The position numbers were made by a program, and so were the translations under genes. Positions 8,967 to 16,436 of a stretch of DNA of 43,112 nucleotides are shown piece by piece. The notes under the pieces were generated by a model. That model ran no database searches and was not told the origin of the DNA. It worked only from the letters and a program-made list of their open reading frames with translations. How positions within the stretch are numbered: the first letter of the stretch is position 1; each line of letters begins with the position of its first letter. Source of the DNA: a virus; the IMG/VR virus record IMGVR_UViG_3300049432_000203, positions 1 to 43,112 of that record; one strand, given 5' to 3'.

Positions 8967-10094
8967 CTATTGGGAGACGCCCTGCCTTGCTAGAATGTCA
9001 TCGAACACCTGTGCTGCTCTTGATTCATCAAAAGCCGGGGTGGTGTCCTGTTTCACAGCAAAGGCAGCCGCACCCGAATTACCGGGCACAACTGTGGGTG
9101 TCTCGTTGTTTAAGTTCTGGGTCTGGAGATTCCTACTCTGGGCACGACGACCTGTGAATATCTGTATCTGTCTGGCAGCCTCGCGCTCAATCCTCGCTTG
9201 AAGTTTGAGCATGTGTTTTTTAGCCACAAGAGAGTTCTGGCTTCTGATTCCTGCCTCAGTCTCGTCCACGATTGACTTATTGTTGGGGTCTCGGTAGACC
9301 TTTTGATAGGCTCTCTCGTAGACGGCTTCAGCTATCTCCTGCTTGGCAGATATTTCTTCGGGTGTGTCGTTGGGTAGAACCTTCAGCCCCGCATCTTCAA
9401 ACAACTTACCGAGCGGACTCATGGCTTCCGTGATGATCTCCTGACCAAACTTCTCTACCTTTTCCGCCTGCTGTTGCTCGAGCATTTCACCGAACTTGTT
9501 GGCTTTGGATTCCACCTCTGGAAACTTACCCATCAGTTCGTCGTAAGCTTTGAGCTTGGCTTCGTCTTCAGGTGAGCGCCGGTACTCAGTCTCATCGTCG
9601 GTAAAGGGCTCACTTTCAGGTACTGCGGGCTTCTCTAAAGCCTGCTGCACCATCTCGAACGTCACACCTTTGCCGAACTTCTGTTCAAGCGTGGCGTCAA
9701 GTAGAACCTGGCCGAGTTGCTGGTAAGCGTCAGGATTGAGTGAGTGAATCTTCTGGGCGAGTCTCGCCGCATCGGGTGAACCGGAAACAAGGTCTTCCGT
9801 TATTTCACGGGTGGCATTGAAGACGGCCTCGCCGCCCATCTGCTCCACCTGCATGAAATACTTTCTACCCAGTTGTTTGTTGTACGGGATGCGAGTTTGT
9901 TCGTCACCGAATTCACTGCCTTCAATCCACTCCTGCTCATCAACGGACGCTGGCTCACTGGCTACCACCGTCTCAGTGCTTTGGTCAGTTGATTCGTTGG
10001 AGTTCACCACGGCCTCGTCGACCGTGATTTGAGCTGATTCGCTTGGGGCTGCTGGCTGCTCCGTGCCTACTCCCAGTTGTGATTCATCAGTCAT
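8967..10094 (-). CDS. Scaffold-like head assembly protein
   Basis: I choose ATG 10094 because a GAGAGG site precedes it, giving 375 aa. A reading from 10136 adds 14 residues without support. The protein is strongly acidic (Glu/Asp-rich residues 20-65 and 165-185) with long helices (residues 95-300) and a basic C-terminal half containing AKKHMLKLQARIEREAARQ. Acidic N-terminus, helical body, basic end, and its place between portal and capsid genes are typical of phage scaffolding proteins. No protease motif is visible. Confidence 0.75.
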   Translation of the reverse strand: MTDESQLGVGTEQPAAPSESAQITVDEAVVNSNESTDQSTETVVASEPASVDEQEWIEGSEFGDEQTRIPYNKQLGRKYFMQVEQMGGEAVFNATREITEDLVSGSPDAARLAQKIHSLNPDAYQQLGQVLLDATLEQKFGKGVTFEMVQQALEKPAVPESEPFTDDETEYRRSPEDEAKLKAYDELMGKFPEVESKANKFGEMLEQQQAEKVEKFGQEIITEAMSPLGKLFEDAGLKVLPNDTPEEISAKQEIAEAVYERAYQKVYRDPNNKSIVDETEAGIRSQNSLVAKKHMLKLQARIEREAARQIQIFTGRRAQSRNLQTQNLNNETPTVVPGNSGAAAFAVKQDTTPAFDESRAAQVFDDILARQGVSQ

Positions 10095-10143
10095 AATGTG
10101 CCTCTCTGCCCATATAGCGGGACAGGGTCGCTTCAATGGGCAC

Positions 10144-10172
10144 AGTTTAGCACAGGTTTAACATTGTTGAAC
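10144..10172 (-). promoter_or_regulatory. Candidate promoter/operator upstream of scaffold gene
   Basis: On the minus strand an extended -10-like TGCTAAACT is preceded by TGTTCAAC and TGTTAAAC. A similar arrangement (TGCTAATAT with TGTTTAAC repeats) lies upstream of the 170-aa gene near 13.8 kb. The two are the only AT-rich gaps inside the packaging and head genes. The -35 match is poor, so a phage-specific activator may be needed. Confidence 0.35.
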
Positions 10173-10213
10173 ACCAAATCTTTACATTTATAGGGAATTA
10201 TTTAGGGCAGGGA

Positions 10214-12802
10214 TTAGCCTATAGGGGTAGGTAACGCCGGAGCAATCTGTTCCTTCATCGCCATAGCTTGCTCAGGTGCAATAGAACCATCAGCTACACC
10301 ACCAATGAGGGCTTCATGCTCACGGTCTCTCTCTGTGAGCATCTGCTGGCCTGTGGCTTCCAGCACAGCCCGTTCCTGCTGCTGTGCCTCTTGAGCCTTC
10401 TGAGCATCAATCTCGGGCTGCATGGTCTTCATCTCTTCCTGTTTCATCAACTGCGCCTGCTCCGTCTTGGCAGAGATGTGACGCATGGCACAGGTGGAGA
10501 TAATTGCTCTGGCGAATGGTGTGGCCTCTCTGCCCGCTGAGGTCTTTAGGTAGGTAGTGTAAGCGTCAATGTACTGGTCGTGCCTGTCCCACAAGATGTC
10601 AACACAGTCATTCGGCTTCTCAGGTATCAGGTCTGATTTCTCAAGCGCAAGCTGTACCATTGAAATAGCAGGTGTACCGTCCACCTCGTAGACATTTACA
10701 CCGGATTCTTTCTCGAGGAAGTTAGCGACCTCTTTGAGCCGTTCTAATCGAATCTGCGCCTCAACCTTGTCGGATGAGTAGTCCTCGATATTCAAGTCAC
10801 GGCCATAGAGGTCTCCGGCTTTCTTCAGCACTTGTTTAATTAACTGCGGGTCAGTTCCTACCAGTGGAAGAACAATTCTCAGGTATGCGTCAAAGTCCAC
10901 TCGCGCTCTGGTTTCAGATTGTGGTGCCCACGATCCCGGCACGGCCTCAATCCTGAAATCCCTGCGAATGTTGCTTTCTCTAAACCACCTACCTGCGTCC
11001 CCACCAACCTTATGGTCGAAGGACTTGTACATCTCTTCAGGCCAGTTCTGCTGCCTCAACTCTAATATCTGATAAGCCTGTTCAACCTGCATCTCTGCAA
11101 TTAACTGGAGTGGTGGACCCACTCTAGTATTACTGTTCTCCTGCGCCGCCATGACTCCTGTAGCCGTGCTGAGGCTCTTAATGTCGGGGGCATTACCAGT
11201 GCTGGACAGGCTGTTTGCTCCCGATAAATTAAGCATGGAGTTAGAGAGGACTTCATCAAGGCTGTAAGCCTCGGGCACACCGTTTGTACCCTGAACGCGG
11301 GCAACGGCAGCATTCAATGGGGCTTCGTCGGGGATATTGACCACGGGCACCATCGCGCCTGGCTTGTTGGGCAGTTTCCCACCTTCCAGCCACGCCGCAC
11401 GGAAAAGGGTTTGGCTTACACTGTCCCTCATCACAGAAGCGAACTGTAAGCTCCGTAGTTCATTACGTTGCTCCTGAAGTGGCACAAGATGATTCAGCCC
11501 TATGCCGTGGAACCCATCTGTCTGTAGATAGCAAGTATGAACCCAGTGTCTCGCCTTATCCTGTGGATAAATATCTAACACGACGTTCCCGACAGAGCAG
11601 AAGTACAGACCCTCCTTGAAACTTCCTCTCTTGGTCTTGAGGTCAATTAACTTGGTACCTTTGGGAATCTCTGTCCCGTCAGGTAACTTAGCGTTCTCTT
11701 CAAACATATAGGAGTTATACAAACAGGGATCGAGCCACACTTCCTTGAAATGTAAAAGTTCAAACTGCTCACCACCCGCTGCCTTCTCGGGCGTTTCTAC
11801 CGTCCCGATCTCGCCCGTGCCCTGAGAGGCATCCTTAGTATCTTTCTGCCACTGAAGTCGCATCGGCACTGCTGTAGATGGGATGTCGTCACGCTTGAAT
11901 ATCGTCTCAAGTATGCCGCGCATGATGAGGCGATCACGAGACAGATACGGGGAATCCTTGACGGTGAAAGCGTAGTTGCTCGCCTTCATCTCTAAGGGGT
12001 CGGGGGATTCACAGAACACATCTCCCGCAGGGACTTCCTTGTAGCCTGTTATCACCGAAGTCTCGAAGGCTTCAGTCTCAACTACATTAACTTTCTCGTA
12101 GCCACATTCGGGACATGGGAATTCGTTGGCGTCAATCGCACCCTTAACTTCAGGTGTCAGTTTGCCTTCATGGTCACAATCTGGACATTCATAAATAGAA
12201 TTCGACGGCTCAACCATCTTCTGCTCTGAGACGGGAACCTTGACCTCAGTTCCTTCTACGTTCCTTGAGAAATAAGTGTGCCTATACGCTTCACCGGCAA
12301 GAAGTAGATGCTTACCTTCTCTCTGCATGAAAGACGCTTTTAACATCTCCCGCTGCACGTCCTCATAGAGTGCTTTCGCATATCTTGCAGCTTCAGTCTT
12401 ATCAACTCTCTCTTCAGACCTCGCCAGCACATCAATCTCAGGACGACTCTTAACTATCGTGGCGAGGTTAGTATCAACGTGGAATGAGAGTTGGGGATCA
12501 ACGTACAGTGGTGCATCTTTACCTCGACGCTTCCACACCAATGGTTCGTTGGCCTTGCGTGAGAAACTGCCTATCTGATCACCAACGTAGAACTTCCTGA
12601 GCTTAACGACCATCCTGAGGCGGTCCATCTCGGACTCGGGGTCAATGTTGTCTATATGCCGTCCGGTATTGAGTAAGAACTGTGGGAGAGGTACGAACTG
12701 CTTTTGAGGTTTTAGTGCGGAATTAGGTTCTACAGGGACAAGTGACCCTCTCGCAAGCGGAGAAGGGGCGACGTTGACATTCTGTTCGTAGTTAGTGCTC
12801 AA
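10214..12802 (-). CDS. Portal protein with embedded zinc ribbon
   Basis: This 862-aa protein lies between terminase and scaffold genes, where a portal is expected. It has long helices and the Gln/Glu-rich C-terminal tail often seen in large portals of short-tailed phages. It would form the dodecameric DNA channel. Residues about 206-233 hold CPDC and CPEC pairs separated by 20 residues, a zinc ribbon inserted in the N-terminal half. The start is TTG at 12802 (TTGA overlap with the upstream stop); no earlier ATG is available. The zinc ribbon is unusual for portals. Confidence 0.8.
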   Translation of the reverse strand: MSTNYEQNVNVAPSPLARGSLVPVEPNSALKPQKQFVPLPQFLLNTGRHIDNIDPESEMDRLRMVVKLRKFYVGDQIGSFSRKANEPLVWKRRGKDAPLYVDPQLSFHVDTNLATIVKSRPEIDVLARSEERVDKTEAARYAKALYEDVQREMLKASFMQREGKHLLLAGEAYRHTYFSRNVEGTEVKVPVSEQKMVEPSNSIYECPDCDHEGKLTPEVKGAIDANEFPCPECGYEKVNVVETEAFETSVITGYKEVPAGDVFCESPDPLEMKASNYAFTVKDSPYLSRDRLIMRGILETIFKRDDIPSTAVPMRLQWQKDTKDASQGTGEIGTVETPEKAAGGEQFELLHFKEVWLDPCLYNSYMFEENAKLPDGTEIPKGTKLIDLKTKRGSFKEGLYFCSVGNVVLDIYPQDKARHWVHTCYLQTDGFHGIGLNHLVPLQEQRNELRSLQFASVMRDSVSQTLFRAAWLEGGKLPNKPGAMVPVVNIPDEAPLNAAVARVQGTNGVPEAYSLDEVLSNSMLNLSGANSLSSTGNAPDIKSLSTATGVMAAQENSNTRVGPPLQLIAEMQVEQAYQILELRQQNWPEEMYKSFDHKVGGDAGRWFRESNIRRDFRIEAVPGSWAPQSETRARVDFDAYLRIVLPLVGTDPQLIKQVLKKAGDLYGRDLNIEDYSSDKVEAQIRLERLKEVANFLEKESGVNVYEVDGTPAISMVQLALEKSDLIPEKPNDCVDILWDRHDQYIDAYTTYLKTSAGREATPFARAIISTCAMRHISAKTEQAQLMKQEEMKTMQPEIDAQKAQEAQQQERAVLEATGQQMLTERDREHEALIGGVADGSIAPEQAMAMKEQIAPALPTPIG

Positions 12803-13128
12803 GCTCTGCGCCTAGCCTCTTCTCTCAACTCGGCCTTCTTGTCTTCGCTCAGCCCCGACATGAAATACTCTCTCTCCTCCACTTCCTCTTCCTCATGGAT
12901 AGCCGCATGAATCGGAGGAACAAGTGAGATTGCCTGCTCCTGCCTGCTACTCTTCACCTCTGCCGTCTCATGCAGTGGTGTGAATCCATGCCTAGCGAGG
13001 GTCTTGGTCAATAGTGCCTGATTATCTTCAAGCAACCTCGCGTTCTCCCCGACGAGTATCTGGTGACGACCCCACAGGTAGGCCGCTATGCCTAAGAGAA
13101 TGAAATTTGAGATTATGAGAAAGGTCAT
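12799..13128 (-). CDS. Membrane-anchored coiled-coil protein
   Basis: This 109-aa protein has an N-terminal hydrophobic helix (residues 2-19, FLIISNFILLGIAAYLW), a coiled-coil stretch (25-45) and an acidic run EEEEVEERE near residue 79. The form, one membrane helix plus a helical stalk, resembles small i-spanin-like or membrane-tethered phage proteins, but it sits between packaging genes. It could be a minor virion or DNA-entry protein. Function is unknown. Confidence 0.6.
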   Translation of the reverse strand: MTFLIISNFILLGIAAYLWGRHQILVGENARLLEDNQALLTKTLARHGFTPLHETAEVKSSRQEQAISLVPPIHAAIHEEEEVEEREYFMSGLSEDKKAELREEARRRA

Positions 13129-13169
13129 TGATGGCTAGGGGCGGCGCAAGAGTGTGTGCCCGCCTTACG

Positions 13170-13191
13170 CTACCACCTCCACTGGTGGCAG
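13170..13191 (-). other. Stable hairpin between late genes
   Basis: CTACCACC and GGTGGCAG form an 8-bp stem with one non-Watson-Crick position around a 6-base loop, in the 76-base gap between two leftward genes. No T-run follows on either strand, so it is not a simple terminator. It may be a processing or stability element of the late mRNA. Confidence 0.4.
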
Positions 13192-13204
13192 ACCGCCCCG
13201 CCTC

Positions 13205-13717
13205 TTACGTTTCGTCTTCCGCTTTCCACTGAGCCTCAGCAGCCTTGCGGCGTGCCGCGCTCCTGGACTTGTCCACCGGGCCGATCAACGCTTCACCCTC
13301 GGGCGTGCGAATCTGGTCAACGGTAGTGACATCACCCTGAATGGTGAACCGTCCGCCGTCCTTCAAGCGAACTTCTCGCCCATCGAAGGGACTTGCCAGT
13401 TGAAGTGGATTAAGTTGGATTGACTTTGCGAGGCGAGCATCGTCCATCGCTTCGGGACGCTGACCGATATACTGCTCGTGCGCTCCGTTGTCCTGAACCC
13501 ACCAATAGCCCGAATCACTAATACGAGTGGCGAGTGAGTTCTCGTTAGCAGTGAACTCTGCCTCACGCGCCGCTTCCTTTGCCGCTTTCTGCTCTTCGGT
13601 CTGTCCCACGACAGCACCAATTACAGGAGTGCCCTGAACTACGACGGGGACGGATGCCCCGACGGTTTCCGCCTGGGTCGCGGGTTGTTTACTTGCCGAT
13701 CTTGCTTTATTAGTCAT
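13205..13717 (-). CDS. Hypothetical packaging/head-region protein
   Basis: The start is ATG 13717, preceded by a GAGGAGA site, giving 170 aa; the longer reading to 13744 is not supported. The N-terminus is Ala/Gln/Val rich and probably disordered. A charged helix (residues 43-58) precedes a compact C-terminal domain with SGYWWVQDNGAHEQYIG and DGGRFTIQGDVTTV. It lies between the large terminase and the portal and has a candidate promoter upstream. I do not recognise it; a head completion or connector function is possible. Confidence 0.55.
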   Translation of the reverse strand: MTNKARSASKQPATQAETVGASVPVVVQGTPVIGAVVGQTEEQKAAKEAAREAEFTANENSLATRISDSGYWWVQDNGAHEQYIGQRPEAMDDARLAKSIQLNPLQLASPFDGREVRLKDGGRFTIQGDVTTVDQIRTPEGEALIGPVDKSRSAARRKAAEAQWKAEDET

Positions 13718-13766
13718 TATCTTCTCCTCAAATCGTGCCCCCACGATTCGGTTAGTTGAAAGGATG

Positions 13767-13815
13767 CTGTTAAACAGCGTTAAACATCAAGGGCATATTA
13801 GCACAATTCCCTGAG
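13767..13815 (-). promoter_or_regulatory. Candidate late promoter with TGTTTAAC repeats
   Basis: On the minus strand an extended -10 element TGCTAATAT (13795-13803) is followed by two direct copies of TGTTTAAC 10 bases apart (13767-13784). The following gene starts at 13717, so the leader would be about 70 bases. The same motifs recur at 10.15 kb. A weak TTCTTG lies 18 bases before the -10. Support is by repetition of the arrangement only. Confidence 0.4.
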
Positions 13816-13827
13816 AATCAAGAACAA

Positions 13828-15573
13828 TTATCTGCGTGTGAGACTCTGTTCCAGATAGAACCTTTCCTCTTCCTCATCATCGGACGGCGCAAACTCCTGC
13901 GACCAGAAATCGTGTGCTTCCACTGCCCTGTGTTTAGTCTCACTTTCGGGCATCTGTTTGATAGTCTCGATCTTTATCTTCTTGGGTAACAATTCCTCTA
14001 AAGCTTCCTGCTCGGTCAGAGGCAACGTGTTCGGCCAGTAGTCGGCGGCAGCAGCCCTCACGGTATCCATCGCGTCATTAAACAACGCATAAGGGACTAG
14101 GGCTGTAAGGGTGGGTTCGCCGGATTTCAAGGTTGCCCAGTGATAGGCGGGAGCTTCAGCACGGTGCCTCACTAGTCCTGCATCATTCTTTGCATACCCC
14201 ACCTGATCGTCATCAACAACGTAATAGAGATGGGGATGCCCCATGATTACAGGATTAAACGGGTGTGGCTTATCAGTTTCCACAAGTTCAAGAGCATTCC
14301 TCAGTTGTGCAATACCTCTCGTCTTACCTGTCTTCCACGCCTGAAAGTTCAGCTTATGCTCTCTCTGGTAGGCAATGCGTTCACTGGATGCCTCGTGCGA
14401 CATCAGCATTCTGCTTGCACGGGACAGCTCACCACGCGGCTTCATCAGCTTATTTATCGTGTTGGCTACCTCACGAACGGTCTGATCCCATACAGTCAGT
14501 CCGCGATAGAGGAACACTGCTCCGGCCATTGAGACACCCTTGACTGTGGGGGATTTAGCGGGAGCGGTGGCAAACCAACTGGTTACGCAAGGGTGCTCAG
14601 GAGTTGTGCCCCAATCCTGATAGACGCTGATCGGCCACGTATCGGGGATATATCTGGTGCCGAATATTCTTTCAAACTGACTCCAGCTTATTACATGAAC
14701 ATCCTCATCCCACATAGAGAGAATGTCGCCGCGTTCCTTGATCTGCCAATCACCCTTGAGTAATTGTTCGCGGGTTACTGCGTCCAACTCTGAGAGTGAG
14801 CGCCTGTACTCCGCACGATCTAAATGCGGATTATCATCCAATGTGGCAGGAACAAACGCTCTCCTGGTCGGATTCCCCTCATCATCCTCCCCTACCTTCC
14901 ACCTGACAACATTCTCTCTCGCCATTTCAGGGCTGAAACCCTCGGGGATAAACCTTGAATTGACCCAATCAGCGCCCACACCGCCGGGGTTACTTGCGCT
15001 CCTCATCCTCAGAGGCACGTCTACACCCTCTAAACGTCTCAGACGAGAGAAAAGATAAGTGTAGGCAGACTCTTTGAACTGTGTGAGTTCATCGAACCCA
15101 ATAAACTGATACTCCGCGCCCTGATAGTTGTATTTATCGTTCTCGGTGTCTATGTAGCCGAAAGTAAGAGACGCGCCGCTCGGAAACGTCCATTGCTTCT
15201 TTTGTTCGTTCCACGCCGCACCTGAGCCTCTTAACCACTGATGAGCGCGATCCATCAATGCTCCGGGCTTGGAGAGGTCAGCGTATGTACGTCTGAGGAG
15301 TAGTGCAGCGTAACCTTTGAGGTGGACGTACTCGAGTGCAGCCATCAGGAGGCATGAAGATTTACCACCACCTGCTGCGCCTCCGTAGAACACTTCTCGT
15401 TCGGTGTCGAGAGAGAGGAATAGGGCTTGGCGGTCTGTGGGTTCCTGTGGGGATTCCCACCTTGATTGCTTAATGGACGGCTTCTGCTTGAGGCGTTTCA
15501 GCATCTCCAGCTTCGCTTCCACCGGCAATTCTCGCCAACTCCCGTTCGATTTGATTGTCAAGTTCTGTGACAC
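13828..15573 (-). CDS. terL: Terminase large subunit
   Basis: This 581-aa packaging motor pumps DNA into proheads and cuts it. Walker A is GGAAGGGKSS at residues 64-73, Walker B is FIGFDE at 157-162, and the coupling motif SNPGG is at 194-198. The C-terminal nuclease begins with VYQDWG (Asp320) and ends near AVEAHDFW. The start is GTG 15573, supported by AAGGTGAG about 8 bases upstream; this lies 104 bases inside the small-subunit gene. An internal ATG at 15504 would still keep the motifs but has poor spacing to its site. Confidence 0.95.
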   Translation of the reverse strand: MSQNLTIKSNGSWRELPVEAKLEMLKRLKQKPSIKQSRWESPQEPTDRQALFLSLDTEREVFYGGAAGGGKSSCLLMAALEYVHLKGYAALLLRRTYADLSKPGALMDRAHQWLRGSGAAWNEQKKQWTFPSGASLTFGYIDTENDKYNYQGAEYQFIGFDELTQFKESAYTYLFSRLRRLEGVDVPLRMRSASNPGGVGADWVNSRFIPEGFSPEMARENVVRWKVGEDDEGNPTRRAFVPATLDDNPHLDRAEYRRSLSELDAVTREQLLKGDWQIKERGDILSMWDEDVHVISWSQFERIFGTRYIPDTWPISVYQDWGTTPEHPCVTSWFATAPAKSPTVKGVSMAGAVFLYRGLTVWDQTVREVANTINKLMKPRGELSRASRMLMSHEASSERIAYQREHKLNFQAWKTGKTRGIAQLRNALELVETDKPHPFNPVIMGHPHLYYVVDDDQVGYAKNDAGLVRHRAEAPAYHWATLKSGEPTLTALVPYALFNDAMDTVRAAAADYWPNTLPLTEQEALEELLPKKIKIETIKQMPESETKHRAVEAHDFWSQEFAPSDDEEEERFYLEQSLTRR

Positions 15574-15856
15574 TTACACTCACCTTGTCCGACATTCCGC
15601 GTCTGGTCTTCTCGTACCAGATAATTGCGGCAATATTGCCCTTTTTGCATTGTTGGAAGAGTTGATTGCTGACTTCGCTACAGGCATTAGCTTTGCCTCT
15701 TTTTATTGCCTCGCTATAAACGCTATCTTGCGCCTTGTATTTGCGGAGCGTGCTTTCGCCAATCCCAAGTGATAGCGCAATCTCTTCCTGCGTTAGCCCG
15801 AGGCCAGCAAGCCTTTCGACTTCCTTAACGTCTATCTCAGCTTTCGGTCTGCCCAT
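15470..15856 (-). CDS. terS: Terminase small subunit (HTH)
   Basis: This 128-aa protein begins with a helix-turn-helix of the resolvase/terminase type: LAGLGLTQEEIALSLGIGES at residues 16-35. It is followed by TLRKYKAQDSVYSEAIKRGK, a pattern common in small terminase subunits, and by ALA/Glu helices for oligomerisation. It would recognise phage DNA and feed it to the large subunit. The two genes overlap by 104 bases. Its ATG shares a base with the stop of the small membrane protein upstream (TAATG). Confidence 0.8.
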   Translation of the reverse strand: MGRPKAEIDVKEVERLAGLGLTQEEIALSLGIGESTLRKYKAQDSVYSEAIKRGKANACSEVSNQLFQQCKKGNIAAIIWYEKTRRGMSDKVSVSVTELDNQIERELARIAGGSEAGDAETPQAEAVH

Positions 15857-15999
15857 TAGAACCTCTGCCCCGCTAAGATAGCCCCTACCACACAGGCCAC
15901 GCCAAGCCAGCCCAAACTCACCTTGCTACTTGCCACGTTAAATCCTGCAAGGATAAGCAGCACTAATGCTGCCACGAGTAATATCATTGACAATGTCAT
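15856..15999 (-). CDS. 47-aa two-helix membrane protein
   Basis: A short gene of 47 aa reads MTLSMILLVAALVLLILAG at its start and WLGVACVVGAILAG near its end, giving two membrane helices joined by a short polar turn (NVASSK). It has a strong GGGAGGA site, its ATG overlaps the upstream TGA as ATGA, and its TAA overlaps the terS ATG. Such tight packing on both sides argues that it is translated. It could be a holin-like, superinfection or assembly protein; nothing in the sequence decides. Confidence 0.7.
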   Translation of the reverse strand: MTLSMILLVAALVLLILAGFNVASSKVSLGWLGVACVVGAILAGQRF

Positions 16000-16436
16000 A
16001 GTTCTTCCTCCCTGATGTTCCACTGAGTTACTAACTTATCTAGTTCAGCTTGAGCTTTCCGCTCCTGCTCCTCCTGATACGATGCACCGAACGCTGGAAG
16101 GTTCTTTTGCTGCTCTTTCCAGTGCTCGACCCTTTGCTTTACTTCTCGAGCAGCACGGACATGGAAGGTACGTTGCTGTGCTTCACTTGCCCGTGATGAG
16201 TCGAATCTTGACCTCTCTGCTATTTCCTGCGCCTTCTCACGCTTTCGCCTTTCCTGCATCTCATGCAAGTCCTTGTCGCCGATGGTAATGGCATAATAAA
16301 GTGCAGCCCGCCGAGGGTTGATCTCCATCAGCCTGTCCACGTCAAGATTGTGCGCGGCCTCATTGAACTCCGCGCCCAGCGCGTCAAGCTCTTTCCTCAG
16401 CTCCTCCAGCTTTTGATGCAGTTCCGTTATCTCCAC
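15996..16436 (-). CDS. Coiled-coil protein, unknown
   Basis: This 146-aa protein is nearly all helix with heptad-like patterns (residues 1-25 LHQKLEELRKELDALGAEF, and 55-140), rich in Glu, Gln, Arg and Lys. The start is GTG 16436, with AAAGGATAA before it and sharing a base with the upstream TAG. No enzymatic motif is seen. Given its place between the long virion protein and the terminase genes, it may be an assembly or internal head protein. Confidence 0.6.
   Translation of the reverse strand: MEITELHQKLEELRKELDALGAEFNEAAHNLDVDRLMEINPRRAALYYAITIGDKDLHEMQERRKREKAQEIAERSRFDSSRASEAQQRTFHVRAAREVKQRVEHWKEQQKNLPAFGASYQEEQERKAQAELDKLVTQWNIREEEL

Noticed and set aside
13170-13191. Hairpin read as a terminator between late genes
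   Set aside because: No T-run on either strand; kept only as a stable hairpin.
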